From contig OU964932.1 in NCBI GenBank assembly GCA_918807975.1, forward strand, positions 14,973,501 to 15,037,500: a DNA stretch of 64,000 nt, given 5' to 3'. The position numbers were made by a program, and so were the translations under genes. Source of the DNA: Aplidium turbinatum. Lineage: Eukaryota > Chordata > Ascidiacea > Aplousobranchia > Polyclinidae. The notes beneath the pieces were generated by a model. The model was not told where the DNA came from and made no database searches. It saw only the letters and a list, made by a program, of their open reading frames with translations. Shown here piece by piece: positions 54,031 to 64,000 of the stretch; position 1 is the first letter of the stretch, and each line of letters starts with the position of its first letter.

Positions 54031-54983
54031 TAGTCGGGAAAATTCAGTCACCTTGCAGCCTATATAAGATATTAGCACTTAACTGTATTTAACGCCTATT
54101 GGGCTTACTGCAGTTGCAAAACGAAATCGATCAATCATGATTCTCAGAGTATTGAAGGGAAATCCTGTCTTTGAACTGAGTAGGCAAAATGCTAATACAA
54201 TAGTGGCAAAATCTAGACCTTTTCGTCAATTATAGAATTAATATTATCATATAACAATGTGCTTGATTTGTCAATGCAAGCCAAACATTTATGGAAAACC
54301 AGAAGTGAGATGGAGACTCTTTTGAATATCCGTTGTTGCAAACAATTGGTTTAAAATAGATTTCATGTATTTAGTGGCATAAGCAGGGAGGGGCCATTGG
54401 GCCATTTTTTTTTCAAGACAAACACTACGTGATTTTTTCCCTAATTTTTAGTTTTTTTGAAATGTGGAATAACAAACTGTGGTATAAAGAAACACACGAT
54501 CGACTAGATTGGCAAGAAAAGGAGAAGGTCTTTGCTCAGCAGTGGGCTACCACTGGATGAAAATGATAATGATAAAAATCTTTTAGTTATTTTTATCTAA
54601 ATTCCATACCTCTTAATTTGCATTGTAGTCAAAGGTGAAATCCCAACAGATTGTGAAGTCAGTCTGATGTTTTTGATCCGAATTCATAACCTATGGTTTG
54701 AAAAACATTTTCGGTATCTTTACTTAAAAGTAGAGACCTAGGCCTACTAGTGAATTTCGGAGGGGTCAAGATGGTGCTCACAAGTCACAAGGCTCTGAAG
54801 GGCAGCTTTCTTTTTCGTTATATATGTTCAGTGCTCGATAATTTTTGTTTAAAGTACTAGGTACTGCAATAAATTGCATTCGATATTTAAACTTTCACTG
54901 AGAAGTTCTATTTATAGCCTACTTTTATCTGAAGGCATTGCCTGTTAATCAAACTATTTCAGTTTTTACTTATTCGTTTAGGC

Positions 54984-56279
54984 TAGGGGTTCTTAACCTT
55001 TTTTGTCTCGTTTACCCCTTGCCGAATGAAAATAGGGTGGCCCCTTGTGATGTCATCGTGTCCAGTTAACCATGCGAAGAAATGCAAAACATCCTTTTTT
55101 GTCTGGATTTACTTTGGCAAATATCAAAGACAAGCTGTTTATTTGCCGAAGACACGATTGTCCTTGACGGGGTCCTGTGAAAAATAATGTCTACTCAAAT
55201 GTCCTAAATAACTATGATAAAAGCACACAATTGAATGTTTAAGTTTTTTCTTTTATTGATAACTAACACACAATTTCAACAGCCAATCAGTGAGACTTTC
55301 GTGCTTGCTTTCCACGAACAATTTTGGAGATTCTTGGAACAGTCGTTGAAAGAGCTACTCGCATGTCGTCTTAGGGAAATAAGCGAGATCGATGTTTTGT
55401 TTTAATAGTCAACAATGAAGAGAACCCTGCTTCACACAGATAAGTAGTTGGAAAAATTAGGTATAATAACTTCAAATGCACGCTTAGTCAGCGTAGGAAA
55501 CTCTTCGACTAATCCACTCCAAAACTTGAAAAAGTCACCATTGTAGCCTACGATAAAAATTTGGAACAAAGCGTTGTTGAACATTGAAGATCAATCAATT
55601 TATCTTTGCAAAGATCATCGTCAGCAATACTTTCTAACTTGGCTTCGAAGGGATGAGTCATCCAAAGAGCAGTAGCCTAGCTATAGCTGTTAAAACTTTC
55701 ACCTTCGAAGTAACCGTCAAAGTTCTTTTTTAAGGCGGCAAGGTGATGGCATATTTCAACTTTGAGGTTAGAATTCTCGTTGCGACATCTACTGACTTTC
55801 TAATCATCAAATGTTGGAAAATTTGCATAAATTCCTTTTTGAACTCTTCTACTCCACAGATCTAATTTGTCTGAAAGCACTGAATTTTATCATGTACATC
55901 TATAATGGTAACCCTTTTTCCTTGCATTTGCATAATGAGCTGGTTCAAACTTGAAAAAATGCCGGTAAAGTAAGCCAATGCACCAGTAAATTTGTTGTCG
56001 CCCAAGTGCTTACTCAACGGGGATTTGCGTTCTCGAAGCAAAATCTCGATTTCGCCATGCGGTAGTTCAAAAACTCGAGACAAAACAAGACCCCTCAAGA
56101 GCCACCGAACTTCGGTGTGATAAAGGAGAACATAGTGTTCTGATCCCATCTGATCACAAGCCACTTTGAAAAGACGATGATGATGAAGTTTGCTTTAATT
56201 TATGATTCACTAAATTTACCCCCTCGGTAGGTGAAATTTACCCCCAGGGGGTAAATTTACCCCCGGTTAATAACCCCTG
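54984..56279 (-). mobile_element. hAT element, GGGGTTCTTAACC family
   Basis: Ends TAGGGGTTCTTAACC and GGTTAATAACCCCTG are inverted, flanked by the exact 8-bp duplication GTTTAGGC (54976-54983 and 56280-56287). GGTAAATTTACCCCC repeats sit inside the right end and TTTACCCCTTG inside the left. A minus-strand transposase remnant lies at 55862-56164, with traces to 55250. Confidence 0.88.
55862..56164 (-). pseudogene. hAT (ZBED5/FAM200-like) transposase, central region
   Basis: Reads YVLLYHTEVRWLLRGLVLSR, VFELPHGEIEILLRERKSPL and LAYFTGIFSSLNQLIMQMQG. The HTEVRWLSRG...L.R.FEL segment and the following D.F..LN.LN..LQG helix are diagnostic of this hAT lineage. The region toward 55250 encodes degenerate downstream parts. 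The gene is broken by frame changes and stops outside this segment. Confidence 0.85.
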
Positions 56280-56837
56280 GTTTAGGCTTACCATCATGCT
56301 TTTCATATTCACATGTTTAACAATTCAATCTAAAAGTACAGTGATATACGCAGACCGTGAGAGTTTATATTTTAGCAACAGATAGCCTATGACTACCTTA
56401 GACCTTAGTCAGACTATAAAGTTGCATTATGCTACTCTTGATAAAACAATGTCAAGTTATATCGAACCCTCCCTTCTCCCAGTAAGAAATCCTGCGTACG
56501 CCACTGAACGTAGGCTACCCTCAATACACGTGGTTCATTGGGCTGAGTAAGCTAAGTACGTCGTCTACATAAAAGATTATATACGACTTCGAGTGTTATA
56601 TTACATTTTTTGCTTTTAATACAAAATCTATCCAAACGAGTAAACCAGTTACTGCAAACTAAAACACTATCGTCAATGCAAGCTGAATATGGTAGGCTAA
56701 TCTTATACGATATGACTTACTGGTTGTTATCAGCAAATGGGCGTTTTTTCAATTCGTTTTCGTTTAAATTTAAAAAAATCAAATGCCCTCCCACCCCTTG
56801 AGAAAATAGTGCGTAGGCCTACGCCACTGTATGTATT

Positions 56838-57981
56838 GAATAATTTTTCTTTCGTGACCACATAAGAATCTAAAAGAAAGCATCTGTTCGAAATTCATAT
56901 AGTGTTGTGTCGTTTTTTGCAGTTGTGTGGTTTTTAGACTTAGCGAAATTCGAAAGTAGTCTGAATTGTCCGAGCTCCCTCATAGCATAGCTGCTCTCCA
57001 AGGGACAAATTTCACCTTATAGCGTACTTATGTTGACACTGAAATAGGTCAATCTAATTGTTAACTAGTTGAGTGATCAGTGGATTTATTTCAGAAGATT
57101 GCAACATTTTGTAGTTTATGGGGAGTACGTAAAACATTAAAAATTTGCAAAAAAAAGTTAAAAAAATTACGTTTTTTTTTCTCGATTTTGGAAAGACTCC
57201 GGAACAATTCACAGACAGAAAGGAGTGAGACTCAACTGTGTAACAACGGGACTCGGTCGTTCTAACGCTTGCTTGACTGTCCTTAGCCTGTATGTGATAG
57301 GGCATGTGGACTTGAACTGATGCGTGCGACGGTGCATACAATCACATAATCTTTAACTATCTCTTTCATTCTCCTCCGAAAGGAATAACTGGCCTTCATA
57401 GACTTAATGATTGAAATAAAAATAACTTCTAGATGATGTTCTATCGTGCTAGATAACTTTCTGTGTTGTAGGAATGAGCAAAGAATGAACTGTGAACATT
57501 TTCTCGTAGCAAATACACCTGGTTTGTAGTTTAATATTTTTGTTTCTTTGTTTAAATTTGTCCACTCAATCGCTTCTTTTAATCTTTTTGTCCTCCTGAA
57601 CCTTAAAATTTCTTCCCAGCAGGAAGGCGATATCGCACACTTTGAAAACCACTACACTAGTTCATAGCAGTTAGGCCTACACGAATAGCAACTTTTCCCT
57701 CTGACATGCATGAGCTCAGAGAACTCGCAGTGCGAGCAACATTTTGCAAAGGATAAGCTGAATGAGAACTTCTAGGTTATGATTGACAAAAAGAGAAAAC
57801 CTGCAAGTGCACTTACGAGCATCCTTTTCACTGAATTTACTTTGTAGGCTGCTTTAGTGACATTGATGTTTTAACTCAGTCGCGCTTTTTAGACTTGAAT
57901 TGTCTAAATCGCTGTGGCTTTTACGTTTCTTGAATAATTAATGAAAGATTACTCTGCTCGTCACACTGGCCACACAAACGA
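56838..57981. other. No recognisable gene
   Basis: A+T-rich spacer. The minus frame 57054-57341 and plus frame 57080-57265 overlap each other and show no domain. Nothing else seen. Confidence 0.5.
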
Positions 57982-58537
57982 GGTAAAAGCAGGGATGGAG
58001 GAACCACGTGGGCCTCGTGGGCCTGGGCCCACCTACTTTATTTTCTGGGTGAGCCTGGCCCACCCACTTTTGAAAATCAAATTTATTTGAAAAGGTAGCG
58101 AAAACGGCAAATCAGAGGGGGAGTTACAAAAAAAATTTCACTCATTTGATACACACTAGTTTGATTAATTATATCTAATCCAATCTTTAAACTTTTCTGT
58201 TGAGTCCATTATTGATGTGCAGCACATGTGGGTGTGGTTGCGTGTGACCGGTGAAGTAACCTATCAATCAATATAATTATTCTCTATGCTCTCCATGGTT
58301 AGAACAGTGATATCATTACATATGCACGTCTACTGTATAATGCTGCATATTATTACTCCCAGGTGGTATCATAACTGTGTGTGTATTGTTGCCTTCTTAT
58401 TTTGTGTACATCGCCACATTTTGTACAGCGCTATAGAGCAATTCAACAATTTTGTAAATTTTTTGACCAAATCCGGCTCAAAAATGGAAAATTTTGCCTG
58501 TTGGCATGAAAGACAATGATGAAAACGCAATATGTAA

Positions 58538-58640
58538 ACCAGGGGTCGGCAATCTTTTTCTAACAGAGGGCCAAAGCCAAACTTTAGGCTACATGGTCTT
58601 GGCGGGCCGTAGCCTATTAATACCAGTTTTGATAGATTCA
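58538..58640. mobile_element. hAT end fragment, CAGGGGTCGGCAATC family
   Basis: CAGGGGTCGGCAATCTTTTT followed by GAGGGCCAAAGCC and GGCGGGCCGTAG, typical of a hAT terminal region. The opposite end was not found, so its right limit is uncertain. It is inside the 57990-59295 element. Confidence 0.5.
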
Positions 58641-59011
58641 GAGGCATGATTTCAAAGCGTTGAAGTAGCCTAATGCCTTCAGAATATCGGCTAGTAATAT
58701 CCTAGACGGGAATCAGCTGAACAAATTCTTTGGCACATCAATATCTTTGTTAACTGCACGCACAAATACTGCCAACTCAAGTGTAGGCTTATCTGTCGTG
58801 TCTGTGCTCTCATCTATTGCACGTTCTCCGATATCTCTTCTTTTGTCGAGTTACGGTTCTTGTTGAAAGACTTAGGCCAATATCTGAAAAGTAAATTAGT
58901 TTGTTTTTTTTCCTCTGAACATATGTCTTCAGAGTTCAATAACATCATCTTACACCTTTTCCCAAATTCTTCATCACTATACGATTTCTTGTCTTTTGCT
59001 ATTGATTGTGC

Positions 59012-59266
59012 TTACCTTGTATAGCTAGCATAAGAATTTTCTGATTCATTGGTTTTCCTTTCCTTTATAACAGAGAAATTTGCTGTTTTAAAGCTATTTT
59101 TGAGTAGATTAACTTTGCCGTTCCTTGTTTGACCCATTAACTTGGAAAAAATAATATGTTTTGTATCATAATGGCGCTTTATGTTGAGTTCTTTGTTTAT
59201 ACAAACAGAAACGCTGCAAATCAAAAACGTGGGATTTGACTTTGACTGCTGCGCCTCTGGGCCCAC
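59012..59266 (-). pseudogene. hAT transposase N-terminal (BED-like finger) remnant
   Basis: Reads PTFLICSVSVCINKELNIKR then HYDTKHIIFSKLMGQTRN, matching the C..C......KE.N..RHY.T.H...Y..L.G..R pattern at the start of GTF2IRD2/ZBED-type hAT transposases (zinc-binding DNA recognition). The rest of the gene is degenerate. It belongs to the 57990-59295 element. Confidence 0.7.
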
Positions 59267-59561
59267 CTACTTTTAAAATGGTTCCTCCACCCCTGTGTAA
59301 AAGCACAATCTTTGTGCTGTGGTCGACAAATAACTTGTATAAGGATGTTATATGAAAATCGGGAAGTTTGATTAAAAGGATTTTTTTCACGTTAGTTTTC
59401 TATAAGAGCACACGCAAGAATTCCACGGCGACGAGATGAAATGCTTGGACACTTGGACAGTCTACAATTTTACTTTGCAAAAGTTTTCTTCTTTTTTTTT
59501 CATACTTTTGCCACACTAACAATAATGATATCTGGTTCACATTTTAAACAGCATTTACAAC

Positions 59562-59764
59562 CAGTAGTGTTGACAGGGGGTCCAGGGAGTTCTTTAAGAC
59601 CCATTAGGTATGATTAAAGGCCCTGTAACCTTTCCAGGGGAGCAGAAAACTAAAAGAAACTACAGTGTATTGTTTAGATATATTGCGTTTTTTCTAGAAT
59701 TTTTTTAATTTTGGGCCGAAGATCTCATTGGTACCGGGCCCAAATTATTCTTTCAACGGCCATG
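59562..59764. mobile_element. Small hAT MITE, about 200 bp
   Basis: Ends CAGTAGTGTTGA and the complement of CATGGCCGTTGA are imperfect inverted copies. The flank TTTACAAC is an exact 8-bp duplication (59554-59561 and 59765-59772). Its right half matches, in reverse, the element starting at 63766 (GGCCCCGGTAC, AAAAACGCACGATATC). Confidence 0.75.
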
Positions 59765-59772
59765 TTTACAAC

Positions 59773-60685
59773 CCGCTCTAGCTTACTTGGTAGGCTACTT
59801 TCTTATTTTCAGTTAACCCATGTAAAGGACCATTACAACGATTGAAGACTCAGGTTTGTTTGTTTCCTCCAGCTATCATCAAAACCATTTCTCATGTAGG
59901 CTATTTATTTGAAATTGCAGGCAGTAGGCCTTCTTCTCGATAACACGCTCACTCTTGCAGTTCGCGTTTGTTAACAGCTAACCTAATTTACGCTGCCACC
60001 TAATAGTAATCGAACTCGTGTCATGAAAATGACTACTTTCTAGCCCTAACCCCTAAGCCAACCAGCTGACATAGAACCTATCACTTGATTTGCTTAGTAT
60101 CATTTTCTTTTCGCCCTTTTTCATGTCACGGAAAACGTAGCAGATGATTGGTTGATTGGTTCAAGATTTCAGATGCAGCGGCAGAATTTTTTTTGTTAAC
60201 GTGGCTACTGTACGATACACTATAATTTGTTACATAAGAAGTCCTAAGGAAAATTGACCTATATTTTACTATTGGCCTATATTGTTACTGAAGAGGATTT
60301 TAGCCCCTTCAATGTGATGTATGCTTGCACATTCGGCTTCCTACGTCACTGAGCTGAGTCACTGAACATGTAGGCCTAAAAACAAAATTAAAATACGACT
60401 TACTTCAAACAAAATTGGAATAGAATATTAACAAATCTTTGCATCGTGACAACGTTCTCCGAAACAAATCTAATGTAGGCTAAACGCGCAACAAACTTCT
60501 TTTATAGAGTCAGTGGTTTGATTTTATTTATATCCCCTGTGGAAACAAGCTTAGTCTATTTGATGCTTTTAGGTCACTTAGACCCGACAAGAAATTAACA
60601 TTTAAACATGAAATTCTACAAGCAAACTGCACTAGAGTGAAAATGGCCAGTCATTCTAATGGATTTGAATTTTACTTCAAGCTGC
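59773..60685. other. No gene; one weak tRNA-like sequence
   Basis: A+T-rich. On the minus strand at 60010-60065, TTGGCTTAGGGGTTAGGGC then GAGTTCGATTAC have box A and box B character but poor stems. Otherwise nothing recognisable. Confidence 0.4.
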
Positions 60686-60689
60686 TGTA

Positions 60690-60860
60690 GCAGGCAACTT
60701 GATTTGAAACATCACTCGAACCTTCTTCTTGCTAATGAGGGAGCAATTTCAGGCAACATCTCCCTACTGCTACAACTAGTCACTGTTTCAGTGTTAGGGT
60801 CTATGAAGTCCTCAAGTCTTACAGGTCGAAAAACTGCACATTGATGGACAAGCTAAATTA
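60690..60860 (-). mobile_element. Second copy of the LINE C-terminal end
   Basis: CTTCTTCTTGCTAATGAGGG, TTCAGGCAACATCTCCC and AGGGTCTATGAAGTC, then ACAGGTCGAAAAACTGCACA align with 29905-29980 plus 30830-30880. It lacks the MITE and the Polinton, so it shows the empty MITE site. Non-coding or broken as it stands. Confidence 0.7.
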
Positions 60861-61571
60861 TTCTGATCACTGATGAGCATATCCTTGATATAAGTTTTGA
60901 CGCTTTCTTTCATTTTTTCGTTCCATTGATGAAAGTTAAAATTACCTCAAAATTCAAAAAATCATTGCTAATTGGTGCTCAGGTTTGAGTCAACTCAACA
61001 GCACTTCAGAATCATTTTTCCGGTCCTTGGTCTTTTGAAGTTTTTTGTTTTGCTATTTCTAATGAACATCGTTTCTATAGCCTCGAGTAACGCATTTCGT
61101 TAAAAGACCAAATTTTGAATGGTTCACTTTGTTTTAAACCACAGTGACTTCTATGACTGCCTTTGAACTGGACAATAAAAATATGCCAAATTGCATGTCT
61201 AATGTTAATACCGTTTTAAAATTGCTCTGGTCGCATGTCATTAGATCACTTCAGCTGTTAAAGCTGAGCATAGTCTGCATAGTAATTTTCCATTTTTAAA
61301 TGCTGCGGTGACGCGACTTATAGTCAACAACATAATTTGACAGTAATCTATCGGATAGGATAGAATTACAAAAGAGTATCCGCTCGTTTAATGTAGCCTA
61401 TTTATGTCGTGTGTTTTACGTTAAAGGTCATATCCAAAAATCGACGCAACAGGGTTTCGAACCAGTGTCGTGCAATCCATGAAGCAGACTTACTTCTTAG
61501 CTTTTAAACGCTGTAAAGCGCCTTTGTGTTAGTTAAAATCATCAGTTCAGCACGATTAGGCCTACTGTTTG
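60861..61571. other. No recognisable gene
   Basis: A+T-rich. A box B-like GGTTCGAAACCC on the minus strand near 61455 stands alone. Nothing else recognisable. Confidence 0.45.
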
Positions 61572-61865
61572 GTTTGGTTTGGTTTTGAATCTTTATCCTC
61601 GGACTGACAAAGCCTTGATAGGTTATTCCTGGTACTTGTTCGCATACTTGTAGAGGCACTTGACGCAGGGCCGGTTACCGAGATTGGCAGAGTGAAGTTT
61701 TCCGATTGTTGAAGTCTTGTTGCCGAGAAATTATTCCATTCACTAGGTGCCGCTGAATGGAGAGCAGTCCTGAAATGCGTTGCTCAAGCGCACATCCCGA
61801 GAGTCGAACCAGCGCCGTGTGATCTTGAGCCCGGCGCGTAACCACTGAGCTATCGGGGCTATCGG
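61572..61865 (-). mobile_element. tRNA-derived SINE, copy 2 (complete head)
   Basis: The minus strand begins GCCCCGATAGCTCAGTGGTT (box A) and has CGCTGGTTCGACTCTCGGGA (box B), then the body shared with 53330-53585 and a tail reading TCAAAACCAAACCAAACC. The tRNA part keeps an anticodon-arm-like stem. No target duplication was recognised. This is the better preserved of two copies in the window. Confidence 0.8.
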
Positions 61866-62352
61866 TGTTTTGTAAGCTTGCTTGGTTTTCTGGAATTGTG
61901 CGCATATTTAGTCGATTTCTCTTCGCAATTTTGATCATCAAATAGTGTAAGACTAAAAAGTAATATTGCATTTCGACCAAGTGTCGTCACAATGCTAAGC
62001 ACTTGTGTGGTAGCATCCGTGTGCGCGTAATTCTACCCTACAGTTCTGGTTGACTAGTATTCTCGTTTTGTGCAAAACAAAACACAGCAGCATGATTAAC
62101 ATTAAAATTCAGTATGACAAGACTGGTGTAGCAGACCAATAGTTAGACTAAGGAGATTTTTAAACAATTGTTTTATTTTTGTAAGAAACATTGGGACTGC
62201 AGTAGCCAGTAGGCTATTACTTTGCAAGTAATTCGCAGTTTTTCACCAATAAGCCAGATTGATAACTGCAGCCTACATATTCCAAAGTACGATAGAAAGG
62301 TGCAGTGAATTGATAATCATAAACTTTTTAATCATAGCATAAAATCTACATG
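61866..62352. other. No recognisable gene
   Basis: A+T-rich spacer without recognisable features. Confidence 0.5.
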
Positions 62353-62360
62353 CTGTAGGA

Positions 62361-62552
62361 TAGTGGCATAGCTTACGCAAAATTTTTGTAACGGGGGAGG
62401 GGGCATGTGATATTGTGATAAACTTTGAACATTTTTTGAGAAAGAGGTATGAATCACTTTAATATATTATAGCCTGTTAAATAATTGAAATTGAAATTTT
62501 GGAAGATGGGGTCACCATGGCCCAATGCCCCATTTCCATGCGTACCCCACTA
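62361..62552. mobile_element. Small hAT MITE, TAGTGGCATAGC family
   Basis: Ends TAGTGGCATAGCTTACGC and GCGTACCCCACTA are imperfect inverted copies. Flanks CTGTAGGA (62353-62360) and CTGTACGA (62553-62560) form an 8-bp duplication with one mismatch. GGCCCAATGCCCC near the right end links it to 29983-30829 and 54372-56829. Confidence 0.7.
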
Positions 62553-62560
62553 CTGTACGA

Positions 62561-63765
62561 CGTTCAACACCAGTGTATAAGCAACCTTTAATCTGGCTGT
62601 GACGGTGGTTAAAAATGTCTAAGATAAAATCAAACAGCAGAGGTTTTTAAACATGATTCCAGGAAGTCTACTATTTTCATTGCAATGGGTCGTTTTTTAT
62701 TCAAGAATTGTTGAATAGGTTACCATTTGTAGGCCAAATAGTCTACATGACGACATTTCGGGGTCTGCTCATTTAAAAGGTTTTGCCTTTGTACGGTAAT
62801 GTTGAATGAACTTATACGCTTGACTGATTCCTAATGTTGTAGATCAGAATCGAATACCGGTACTGGGTAAATATAATAGAATTGAACTCACTCGAGTGAA
62901 AATAGGCTAATATTACTTTTATTTTTACCGTATTGCGTAACTGTTTTCGGAAATTAATATAAATTATTTGTTGATCCTGAGAACTTTTGGAATGTTACTA
63001 TACACCAAAAAACTAGCAATTGCCTTTTTGACAGAAAGATTTTAACCAATCAGAGGATTCTTCGGGCTTATTGGGCCAAGGGTCTCCCTTATATAGACTA
63101 CATTTCACCACTACATAATGTTTGGTCGGACTTCAACAAGATGCCACCAGGCTGAACAAAAAGAAATCGATCAGCAGATAAAACTGCTTGTTTCACTCGG
63201 AACTGCTTGAGCAGATGCAATGCAGACCAGCGCCTCAAGCAAAGTCTTGCAAAGCACACCTCTTTTGATATGAATTGCTGTTAGCCGTAAGCTGATTGTG
63301 AAATGCCTGCTGTTCTCATAAAATTCTGCATCTCTTCTGCAATTTTGTGTTTCTGTTGTCACTACAGTTACTTCAAATGTGAATTTAGAGATTAAATTCA
63401 TTGAATGTTAAAAAGGAAAGGTAGGCTACTGTTGCGGAAGGTAGGTTGTAATTTTCAAAGGTTTGTCTTTATTATTGGAAAATAAGCTTTGACTGGATTG
63501 AAATTTAGCCGTAGGTTATAAGAGTAAATTTAATAATAGCAGAAATTAATACTGTAAGCTTAAAAGGTAATTGAAAATGCAAAGATAAAAAATGCTTGAA
63601 AAGTTAGTACAAAAAGTAGTAGCCTACTCTTGCCCATACATATTTTGTGAAAACGCGTCACTTCGTCAAAAAACAAATTGTTTTTTTCCAGCTTCCTACA
63701 ACACGATCAACGTGTTTTTATTAAAGCATGACGACGGAAGCAAGCTATTATTCAACAAATATACA
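62561..63765. other. No recognisable gene
   Basis: A+T-rich. The 76-codon minus frame at 63171-63401 has no recognisable domain. Nothing else seen. Confidence 0.5.
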
Positions 63766-64000
63766 GGGCCGTTGAGATGATGTTTTGGCCCCGGTACTAA
63801 TAAGATTTTTGGGCTCCAAATCAAGACATTTTTAAGAAAAACGCACGATATCTTATATGTCTGTGAAGGAGCTGTGGATTATTTTCTTTGGCGGGCCGGA
63901 TCTAAATTTTTAGACATTATTTTTAAACAAATATAAAAGCGTTAAAATGCTTTTTTAGACATTATTTTTAAACAAATAAAAAAAGAGTCAGAAGTCATAT
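63766..64000. mobile_element. hAT element start, cut by window end
   Basis: CAGGGCCGTTGAGATGATGT with GGCCCCGGTACTAATAAGAT aligns with the reversed right part of 59562-59764. GGCGGGCCGGATCTAAATTTT near 63890 is a second hAT-type subterminal motif. A 38-bp direct repeat (TTAGACATTATTTTTAAACA) lies at 63909 and 63956. The far end is outside the window. Confidence 0.6.

Larger units (their letters stand above)
54372..56829. mobile_element. hAT-type element, TAGTGGCATAAGCAGGG family, with nested hAT
   Basis: Left end TAGTGGCATAAGCAGGGAGG and right end complement CAGTGGCGTAGGCCTACGCA, with flanks CATGTATT (54364-54371) and TATGTATT (56830-56837), an 8-bp duplication with one mismatch. A second end-like sequence (CCTGCGTACGCCACTG) at about 56491-56506 suggests a composite. 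Related ends are at 29983-30829 and 62361-62552. Contains the hAT 54984-56279. Confidence 0.6.
57990..59295 (-). mobile_element. hAT element, CAGGGATGGAGGAACCA family
   Basis: Ends CAGGGATGGAGGAACCA and TGGTTCCTCCACCCCTG are inverted with one difference. Flanks GGTAAAAG (57982-57989) and TGTAAAAG (59296-59303) form an 8-bp duplication with one mismatch. TGGGCCCACCTACTTT is repeated inside both ends. A transposase N-terminal remnant is at 59012-59266, and another hAT end starts at 58538. Confidence 0.8.

Noticed and set aside
54531-54580. Possible retroelement trace (AGCAGTGGGCTACCACTGGATGA)
   Set aside because: The short resemblance to a reverse transcriptase-element 3' end is too small to support.
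61440-61530. Possible tRNA on the minus strand
   Set aside because: Only a box B-like GGTTCGAAACCC is present; no box A at the right distance and no pairing stems.

Overview
The window looks like animal nuclear DNA: A+T-rich, intron-style gene remnants, P-element, hAT, Polinton, CR1-like LINE and tRNA-derived SINE sequence, and a repeated TAGGCCTA/GTAGGCTAC motif. It is probably from a marine invertebrate or a basal deuterostome; the species cannot be fixed from sequence alone. I found no intact host gene. Almost everything recognisable is a transposable element, and most are cut-and-paste DNA transposons flanked by exact 8-bp target duplications, so many boundaries can be set to the base.

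Layout. 1-0.9 kb: hAT transposase remnant. 1.0-14.3 kb: a large composite with inverted ends and a P-element (THAP9-like) transposase remnant, carrying a giant foldback (1.48-3.15 kb), a hAT (4.16-4.94 kb), a three-level nest of MITEs (5.03-7.91 kb) and a 5.8-kb hAT (8.56-14.32 kb) that itself holds a 3.5-kb poly-T-armed hAT with two more MITEs. 14.9-16.8 kb: hAT transposase with a MITE in it. 17-20 kb: little, one SINE head and one MITE. 20.6-23.3 kb: hAT in hAT with a 410-bp MITE innermost. 24.3-25.6 kb: pogo-like end and LINE reverse transcriptase. 25.9-27.0 kb: 178-bp tandem array, possibly Helitron/Helentron-related. 27.2-29.2 kb: dispersed repeats and a candidate first exon coding a small zinc finger. 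29.9-31.0 kb: LINE C-terminus.

31,035-50,055 is a 19-kb Polinton/Maverick fossil inserted into that LINE, with AG...CT ends, long inverted repeats and a 6-bp duplication (one mismatch). Its left arm carries an IAP-like gene (two BIR modules and a RING), protein-primed DNA polymerase B and an unrecognised gene on the + strand. Its right arm carries, on the - strand, the adenain-like protease, double jelly-roll capsid protein, PX-like protein, other small conserved proteins, chromodomain integrase and packaging ATPase. It is broken: several coding breaks plus five later insertions (three hATs, one P element, one Mutator-like MITE). Its right inverted repeat contains three tandem copies of a terminal module that the left has once.

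50-64 kb: LINE remainder, several hAT MITEs and hAT transposase remnants, two copies of one SINE, a second copy of the LINE end, and long stretches with nothing recognisable.

The genes do not form one host pathway. The nesting gives a relative history: LINE first, Polinton into it, then hAT, P and Mutator-like insertions into the Polinton. One hAT family (at 8.6 and 46.4 kb) links the two halves of the window.
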